This document shows, piece after piece, positions 1 to 9,800 of a stretch of DNA of 64,000 nt. The notes under the pieces are model-generated. The model was not told where the DNA came from. It was given only the letters and a program-made list of their open reading frames with translations, and searched no databases. The stretch comes from Parahalioglobus pacificus. GTDB taxonomy: Bacteria > Pseudomonadota > Gammaproteobacteria > Pseudomonadales > Halieaceae. Within the stretch, counting starts at the first letter, position 1; each line of letters starts with the position of its first letter. The stretch lies in contig NZ_BMYM01000001.1 in the NCBI RefSeq assembly GCF_014652275.1, positions 1,550,001-1,614,000 on the forward strand. The letters are read 5' to 3'. Made by a program: the position numbers and the translations under genes.

Positions 1-3000
1 CTGCTATTGCCGCCCCCATTGCCGATTGATTGCGCAAGCAGTCCGTGCGATCCGGCGCCGAAGGTCTGCACCGTACCCACCGACGCAACGCTCGCTTCTC
101 CACCGATACCGCCTGAGCCACCTGTTCTACCTACGGTGACTCCAATTTTGCCGGCATCCGCTTTTGCATAGGCGATATCCAAGCCCGTATTACCACCGCC
201 ACCACCAATTGACTGCGCTGCGACTCCATAAGAGTCGCGTCCTGATGTGGAGACGTTACCGATGTTGGTGACACTGGCTCTGCCGCCGTCGCCTCCATCC
301 CCAGTCTTTCCTCCAACACCGATACTAAGAGCACGGTTTTGATTGACGTTATCATCGCCATCGGCACTGCGACCGGCGTAAGTAAGCGCGATGTTCAGAT
401 GCGCATTTCCGCCCCCATCCCCAATGGATTGTGCCAGTAGGCCGTGAGAGTCATCTCCTCTTGTTATCACATCACTTACGTTGCGAACGGCAGCGGAGTT
501 ACCCGAGCTTGACGTGCCGCCGCTGCCCCCAACTGCGATATTGACTGCAAACGCCTCTTCATCCTGCGCATCGCTGCCAACGTTGGTGTAACCTATGTTG
601 AGGTTGGCGCCCGAATCACCGCCACCTCCGCCAATGCTGGATGCGACAATGCCACTTGCACCATCGCCATCAGTCTGGACTTTTCCTGCGTCGACGACCT
701 CGCTACCACGAACAATTTCTACAGCGCCGGCTGCACCACCGCCGCCGCCGCTACCCCCTACGCCGATGCTGACGGGCGAGCTTTTCTCGGTGGCCAAGCC
801 TGTAAAATTCAGACCACCTACGCCACCGCCACCGCCAATGCTTTGGGCGAGAATTCCGCCAGAGCCGGCGCCTTGCGTTGCTATTGATCCGACCTGACTC
901 ACTCGAACCGACTGTGCATTTGCCGCATCACCGCCAGTGCCACCAACGCCCGCTATGATTGAGATATCGGTGACTCCACCCTGCGCATCGTCATCCGCTA
1001 ATTCTGCTTGCACTCCTATGTTGGTTGCGCCGGTGCCGCCACCCCCGCCGACACTTTGGGCTAAGACACCGTAGGTGGATGAACCTTGAGTAATGATGCT
1101 CCCCTCATGATCGACAGTGACACTATCCGAACTGGCCCCGGAGCCTCCTGCACCGCCCACGCCAATATTTATAGAGGGAAAAAGAGATCCAGATTCTTTG
1201 GCGGCAACAAAACCGGCTGACACATTAACGCCACCATTACCGCCGCCTCCGCCTATACTCTGAGCGAGGATTCCGGCGGCGATATTTGCTTCTTTGGTGT
1301 CACTATTGCGCACATCAATATTTGCCGTGCTAGTAACGTCAACACTGCCCGCTCGCCCCGCGTCGCCCGCAGAGCCTCCGACTCCAATCAACAAAGAGGC
1401 GTCAGGGGTCACCGACCCAGACACGTTAACCGCTCCGTTGCCGCCACCACCACCAATGCTTTGTGCCAAGACCCCTGATTGAGAGATGCCACCGGCGTAC
1501 AGGTATTTACCGATGAGGTCGACAGTTACAGACTTCGCATCGCCACCATCTCCGCCAAAACCACCGACACCAAGTATAGCGCCCAAAGAATCCGTGGAGT
1601 CAGTAGAGCCAAGAGCGAGATTACCACCGACGTTGACACCACCGAGGCCACCGCCGCCGCCAATGCTTTGCGCGATGAGTCCACTGCCGCCTAGGTCGCC
1701 GGGAGTTGGATTGATGGGATTCAGGTGAAAGCTTTCAGCCGTGAAGATGGAGCCCCGATAAGTAACATCCACTGCGCCAGCGTTACCCGCGTTTCCGCCG
1801 AAGCCGCCTACACCCAAAGCAAACGCTTTCTGGTTGGTGCTATCACCAAAATTATTGACCGAGACGTTGCCTTGAACATTCACTCCGCCTTGGCCACCGC
1901 CGCCACCAACAGACTGAACGACCACGGCATGCGAGTTGGAACCAACCGTTTGCGAATCCCCCGTCGCTTCAACTAACACGTCGCCGGAGTTACCGGCACT
2001 GCCCGCAAAGCCACCGACGCCGACACTAACGGACGCGCCGTCATCCTTTACAACATTGAGTGAGCCCCCAAGGTTAATCGCGCCGTTACCTCCGCCGCCA
2101 CCTAAGCTCTGGGCCAAGATGGCAGAGGAATCATTGCCTTGCGTTGAGACATAACCCTTCGATTTCAGGGTGACTTGGCCTGAGTTACCACCCGAAGCAC
2201 CAAAGCCTCCCACTCCAACACCCACGCTGGCGCCGGAGGTTTCAGTGAAGTTTACCTGGCCAGATACATTGAGGCCGCCGTTACCACCACCACCGGCGAC
2301 TGACTGTGCAACCACACCTGAAGAGCGGTCTCCGCCAGTTTCTATAAAGGATTCCGGCGACATCATGTTTACCAAACTCGTGACGCTGCCAGCATCGCCT
2401 CCCTCGCCACCAAAGCCACCTACACCAACACCTACAGCAGCGCCTTTTCCGCCGGTATTGATATTGACTGCACCGTTTACGTTCAGGCCTCCGTTACCGC
2501 CACCTCCACCAATCGTTTGAGCCAAAATACCCGCCGAATCGTCCGATTCGGTTACTATCAGGCCTTCATAACGATTGGTGACGTTACCACCATCTCCAGC
2601 ACCGCCACCCATGCCGCCTACACCAACCGCAAGCGAGCCCGTCGCCGTTGCACTCTCCTTCATTGTGACATTTAATGAACCGGTACCGTTGCCGCCGCCA
2701 TTGCCACCACCACCGCCAACGCTCTGTGCGAGAACAGCAATTGAGTTGCTCATCCGAGTCCAGATATTGCCGTTAACGGTATTGTCAACTTCACCGCCGC
2801 TGCCACCGCCGCTACCGACACCACCAACGCCAACGCCGACACTGCCGCCTTGTTCACTTCCAATTGCGACCGTTCCTGTGACGTTAACGCCACCGTTACC
2901 GCCCCCGCCGCCAATCGACTGAGCAACTACCGCCGCTGAACCTTTACCTTGCGTAGAGACAGCCCCCTCTTGACGGTTGACGACCTTTCCGCCGTCTCCG

Positions 3001-6000
3001 CCACCGTTACCACTGCCTCCGACACCTATCCCTAATACGCCACCTGTCTTACTGGCTACGTTCAGACCCAGATTGACGTTGGTACCACCATTGCCACCAC
3101 CGCCACCGACTGATTGCGCCAAGACGCCCCCAGCGCCGTCTCCGCGAGTAATTACATCTCCAGTTACTGTGTTGGTGACCGCTTGACCATTACTGGCCGA
3201 ACCGCCGCTACCACCAACACCAACACCCACAGTTCCTCCATTGTTTTGAGTCAAGCCCACGGTACCAGCAACGTTCACAGCACCACTGCCGCCGCCGCCA
3301 CCAATCGACTGGGCGATAACGCCTGCGGCATTCAAGCCGCTCGTAGTTACGTTACCCGACACTCTATTTTGGACAGCGCCCGTCGAACCGCCGGCACCAC
3401 CGCGGCCGCCAATACCGATACCCAAAGCACCGCCGGATGAAGATGTCGCATTCAGGTCGAGGGTCACATTTACACCTCCATTACCACCGCCTCCACCAAC
3501 GGCTTGTGCGATAACGCCGACAGCACCTTCGCCTACTGTTGACACGTCGCCAGTCACACTGTTGTCGACAGCTCTCGCGCTACCCCCGCCGCCGCCAGTG
3601 CCCCCTATACCGACGCCCACCGCACCACTTTTCCCGCTGGATACCGAAACCGCTCCTGAAACATTGATGGCACCCGAGCCGCCGCCACCGCCAAGACTTT
3701 GCGCGACAACACCGCCCGCGTTATCACCTAGGGTTGCAACGTCGCCCTCCACTGTGTTGAGGACAGTTTCCGCGTCGCCGCCAGTGCCGCCTGAGCCGCC
3801 AACACCGACAGACAGCGCACCGATTCCATTACCAAACAGGCTCAAGCCCGCGGCAACCGAAATACCTCCAGTGCCGCCGCCGCCGCCAACACTTTGTGCC
3901 AGTACCGCTGTGGCGTTGTCACCGAGAGTTGAAACGTCGCCAACAACACCACTGTCGACTTTAAAACCGTCGCCACCACCGGCGCCGTTACCGCCCACGC
4001 CGATGGCAGCAGAAAGTTTAGAACTGGCGGCGATGGCAGCGCTCACGCTGACGGCACCGTTGCCGCCACCGCCACCAATTGACTGAGCGACAATGCCGCC
4101 GGCGTCATCGCCCCTGGTGACTACGTTGCCTTGCACCCGATTAGTCACCAGAGATGCATCGGCACCCGCGCCGCCACTGCCGCCTACTCCGACGCCAATA
4201 CTGCCGGATGCAGATTCTGCAAAGCTAAGTGCGCCTGAAACACTAATACCGCCGTTACCGCCGCCTCCGCCGATAGACTGAGCCAAAACTCCAATTGATC
4301 CGTGGCCAAAGATTTCATCTTTTACTGCGGCTGCATAATCTGGGCCAATGAATTTGCCGGTCGAAACATCACCGATAACGGTGTTATCGACTGTACCGCC
4401 GACGCCGCCCAGACCACCTGCGCCGCCCACTCCGATGGCAACCCCGCCACCGGCTTTCGCGATCGTCAGGGCACCGGCGACAGACAAACCGCCGTTACCA
4501 CCACCGCCGCCGATAGACTGGGCGACCACACCCGATGCCCGGTTACCAAGTGTCGTCGTGTTGCCTTCAATACGCTGGACAACCTTGCCAGCGTTATCGC
4601 CGGTACCACCCGCGCCACCAACACCAACGGCAACCGAGCCTGCGCCCTGTCCCGCGAGCGATACATCACCCGCGACTGAGATGCCGCCATTACCGCCGCC
4701 TCCGCCGACCGACTGCGCAAGGACGCCGGTAGAACCTTCACCGAAGTATTGGTCGTTCTCAAACCGGCCGGTTATTACATCGCCGGTGACTACGTTTGAA
4801 ACGTTCCCACCTGCGCCGCCTCCGCCACCGGTACCACCCACTGAGATACCGACAGACCCGGTCCCGGTGCCGCCGAGGGCAACGAACCCACCGACGGACA
4901 GACCGCCATTACCGCCGCCGCCGCCGACTGATTGGGCGATCACGCCCTCAGAACTATCACCGAAGGTTCGGACATTGCCGGTCACTGCATTATCAATAGT
5001 GCCGCCGGCATCAGCGCCGTTACCGCCGCTGCCGCCTACACCGATAGCAACGCCACCACTGCCAGTACCCGTCCCCGTGAAGCCCGCCGAAACTGAAATA
5101 CCGCCGTTACCGCCGCCACCAGAAATCGACTGGGCGAGCACGCCGGTTGCGTCGTCGCCCCTAGTTTCTACATTGCCCTCAAGCAGCGAGGTCACGGAAC
5201 CAGAGGCGCCACCAGCACCGCCTGAGCCACCAACGCCGATAGACGCGCCGCCAGCACCCGTGCCGGCAAATGTGCCAGTCGATGCAACGTTCAACCCACC
5301 GTTGCCGCCGCCACCGCCAACGCTTTGCACCACAAGGCCGCCAGAACCCCTGCCCTCTGTCAAAATGTTTTTGTACATGCGATTAACGACATCACCGGCA
5401 TCACCACCGCTACCACCGGTGCCGCCTATACCAATGGCCAATGCACCCGCGCCAGTGCCACCGCCTGCAACAGCAACCGAAACATTCATGCCTCCGTTAC
5501 CACCACCACCACCAACGGACTGCACGGTGACACCCGTGGAATCGTCGCCGACTGTCTGCACATAGGAGCGGATCTCGGTTTCGACGTCACGGCCATCGCC
5601 TGCACCACTTCCGCTGCCACCGAGTCCTACCGTGAGGCCACCGGCGCCTGTTCCAGCGCCCGAGAAGTTTGCAGTGACATTAAAGCCGCCGTTACCGCCG
5701 CCGCCACCAACGCTTTGCGCTACGATGCCAGAGGAGTTTTCACCCAGGGTCGTCACGGTACCTGATGTACTCAGGGACACACCTCTATCAACGTTTTCTG
5801 CCCCGCCCAAACCGCCGCCAGAGCCCTTCCCGCCGAGGCCGACGTCAATCGCACCAGCACCGATGCCTGCGACGTTGACAGAAGCGACAACCGAGCCACC
5901 CCCGTTACCGCCACCGCCACCAACGGCCTGGGCAAGAATACCTGTAGAGTTCAGGCTTCGAGTGATAAGATCACCGATGTAGGTTGCTATTACCTCGTCG

Positions 6001-6885
6001 GCGTTGCCGCCCGCCTGGCCGTTGCCGCCGACACCCACATTGATGCTGCCTGCGCCTACGGAGCCGCCAGCGAAACTAGCGCCGATTGCCGTGCCACCGC
6101 TACCGCCGCCACCACCGACGGCCTGAACCACAAGTCCGTCCGAGTCATTACCATCGGTATCGATATTTGCCGCGACATTAGCTTCTACCCTGCCAGCGCG
6201 ACCACCAGAACCCCCGCTACCACCCAGGCTTACACCCAGGACGCCACTGCCTGTTCCTGCTGCAGCGCCAACGGAGGCCGTCATGCCGCCATTGCCGCCG
6301 CCACCGCCAACGCTTTGTATCAGCGCGCCGTCTGCGAGATCGCCGCCGGTTGAGATGGCACCACTAAAGTCAACAAAGACTTCGCCCCCATCACCACCGC
6401 CTGATCCATCTCCTCCAACAGATACTGACGCTGCACCGCTTGCCCCTGGGCTCAATGCAACTGATGAAGCGACCGACAGCCCTCCATTGCCGCCACCGCC
6501 GCCCACACTTTGAGCGAGTAGTCCTCCAGATTGGTCTCCCGAACTTATGATATAAAGTTCCGCACCATCAACTGTAACGCGGCCTGCATCGTTACCATCT
6601 CCCCCTGCGCCACCCAAACTAACGGAGCCGGAGAACCCTACGGGCGGCCCTGCCGCCAGCGCGCCGGAAACGCTCATCCCGCCATTTCCACCGCCGCCGC
6701 CTACGCTTTGCAAAATTATGCCCGCGGCGAGCTCGCCTTCTGTTTGTACCGTACTAGCGCCACTCAATGAAACGTCACCACCAACACCTCCACTGGCGGC
6801 ATCACCTCCTACAGCCACCGATGCACTCCCCACTGCACCAACAGAAACTGCATAGGCTGCGCCACCGTTACCACCGCCGCCGCCA
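1..6885 (-). repeat. Tandem long repeat units, about 195-205 bp (65 or more residues), of the giant gene
   Basis: Unit starts measured in part of this block are 6885, 6702, 6504, 6309, 6117, 5922, 5709, 5514 and 5319. The commonest spacing is 195 bp; others are 183, 192, 198 and 213. Compared with the short units, each carries an extra segment after the Gly-rich core that reads roughly V-S-G-x-L-x-x-A, followed by G-I-G-V-G-V-G-G. By eye about 34 such units lie between base 1 and 6,885, and the block continues past the left edge. Confidence 0.75.
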
Positions 6886-9800
6886 ACAGACTGCGCGAAG
6901 ACACCAGTTGATCTGTCATCACGTGTGTGTATGAGCGATTCTGTATTTGCTGTTAGCGCCTCGGGGTCATGGCCGAGCTTTACTTCGACCTCACCGCCTT
7001 TACTGCCGCGACCACCGTTACCGCCTATTCCCAAACTGAGGAAGGCAGAGCCTGAATAGGCTGAACCACCATTGCCGCCGCCGCCACCAACACTCTGTGC
7101 AAAAATGCCGCGAGATTCTTCACCGTAAGTATTAATTGCGCCGTTACTTACGATTGTGACTTTATCGGCATTATTGCCTGACGCGTTGTTCGCACTGCCA
7201 CCAATTGAAATTGGACCGCCCGCATCACCAGCGTTGCCGCCGCCTCCGCCGATAGACTGAGCGAAAATACCATCCGACTTTAGACCGCCCGTGGTGATGT
7301 TAGCCGTGTTCTCGACCGTCACAGCACCGCTACTGCCGCCCTGATCCGAGGAACCGCCGATAGCAACCAGACCGCCGCCGGTGCCGGCGTTACCGCCGCC
7401 TCCTGCGATACTCTGGGCGACAATGCCCTGTGAGTAGTCGCCGCGTGTCACAATATTGTCACCGCTGTTAACCACGACGTCGCCGCTGGTGCCGCCGGAA
7501 TCACTGGAACCCCCAAGGCCGATCAGACCACCACCGGTACCGGCGTTACCGCCACCGCTACCGATGCTCTGCGCGAAAATACCTCTCGATTCGTCACCGT
7601 AGGTGTCGATCGTGCCTGTGCTGTTGACCGTTACGTTGTCGCCGTTGCCGCCGCGGGAGCCGCCGCCCGCCAGACTCACGAGACCACCCGCACCAGCGCC
7701 GCTGCCACCTCCGCCACCGATGCTCTGGGCAAAAATACCGCTGGAATTGTCGTATCGTGCCGTCAGGTTGCCACTGTTGGTGATGCTAACTGCGCCTGCG
7801 TTACCTGAGCCGCCGCCGCTGGCTCCGAGAGCCACAACGCCACCCGACCCCGCGCCCGCACCGCCGCTGCCACCAATGCTCTGCACGAAGATCGCATCGG
7901 CGCCAGTTTTACCACTGGTGCTGCTGGTGCCCGTTGATATATTGCCTGTGTTCACCACGGTCACATCGCCAGCATCGCCACTACCGCCGCCATTACCGCC
8001 CAGCGCCACGAGGCCGCCGCTACCGGCACCGCTACCGCCACCGCCACCAATACTCTGGGCGAAAATGCCCTGCGCTTGGTCGCCTTGTGTGGTTAGGTCT
8101 CCATTATTGGTGACTGATACCAGTTTGCCTTCACCAGCACCCCCGGCGGCACCACCCAGGCCAACCACACCACCGGAACCAGCACCATTACCGCCACCAC
8201 CGCCAATACTTTGCGCGAGAATAGCCGTTGAGTAATCGCCTCGCGTTGTGATGGTGGCTGCCGAGCCCGTATTGGACACGCGAACTTCACCACCATCGCC
8301 AGAGCCGCCTCCGGAACCACCGAGTGCCACCAGGCCGCCCGCACCGGAGCCAGAGCCACCACCGCCGCCCACGCTCTGCGCGAACAGGCCGTAGGAGTAG
8401 TCATACCATGTTGACAACGCACCCGTGTTGGTAACAGTCACATTGCCGGCGTTTCCGCCGCCACCGCCAGAGGGTGCAATAGCGACCAGACCACCCGCGC
8501 CAGCACTGCTACCGCCGCCGCCACCAATACTTTGAGCAAAAATAGCGTCCGCATCCGTGCCGCTACCTGTTTGGGTCCCTGTTGAGATATTGCCCGTATT
8601 ATCGACGGTAACCGCACCACCATTACCGCCACCCGAACCGCCGCCGCCGATGGCGACGAGACCACCACCGCCGGCGCCACTGCCTCCGCCACCGCCAATG
8701 GACTGGGCAAAAACACCGCGGGACAAGGTGCCGCGCGTGGCGATGTCGTCATAACTTTCCACACGAACCGTGCCACCGGTGCCTGCGCCACCACCAGAGC
8801 CACTGCTGGCCACCAAGCCGCCGGAGGGTGCACCGGTACCACCACCGCCACCGACGCTCTGGGCAAACATCCCGTGGCTTTTCTCTCCGTAAGTATCAAT
8901 CTTACCGCCGACGTTGTTGATCATAGTGACGGTACTGCCGTTACCCGCACCACCACCGCTGCCACCCAGAGCCACCAGGCCGCCAGAGCCGCCGCCTGAG
9001 CCACCGCCACCACCGATGCTTTGTGCTTTTATCCCTGCAGAATCATCGAAATAAGTGGTCAATGCGCCGGAATTGGTAACGCTTACCGTACCACCGGCAC
9101 CACCGCCCTTACCGCTACTGGAACTGGCAACCAAACCACCAGTGGTCGCTCCACTGCCGCCGCCACCGCCAATACTTTGGGCAAAGATTGCATCGGATCC
9201 AGTACCCGACTGATTGAAGAGCCCTGTGGTGATGCTGCCGCGGTTGGTAATGGTCACAGTATTGCCGTCACCGCCGCCACTGCCCGAGCCGCCCAGGGCA
9301 ACAAGACCACCGGCGCTACCGCCGGAACCGCCGCCGCCGCCAATGCTCTGGGCGAAAATACCGCGGGAATAGCTCCCCTCGGTCTTAAGATTGCCCTCGT
9401 TATCCACGGTGACCGTACCGGGTGTGCCGGCGCCGCCGCCACCACCAGAATCGCCAACGATACCGCCCGCACCGCCACCGGTGCCGCCACCGCCGCCTAT
9501 GCTGGTCGCATAGATGGCATCGGCATAGTTGCCGCGCGTCGTGATATTTCCATCGTTATCGACAGTGACATTGCTGCCGTTGCCGCCTCCACCGCCGCTG
9601 CCGGCAAGACCCACAAGTCCACCCGCGCCGCCGCCGGAGCCTCCGCCGCCACCGATAGACTGAGCCAGAATGCCGCGACTGTCGTCGCCGGAAGTGTTAA
9701 TCGTGCCTGAGTTCTCAACATCCACGCGGCCACCATTACCGCCGCCGGATGCGTTGCCACCAGAGGCCACCAGGCCTCCCGCCGAGCCGGCATCACCGCC

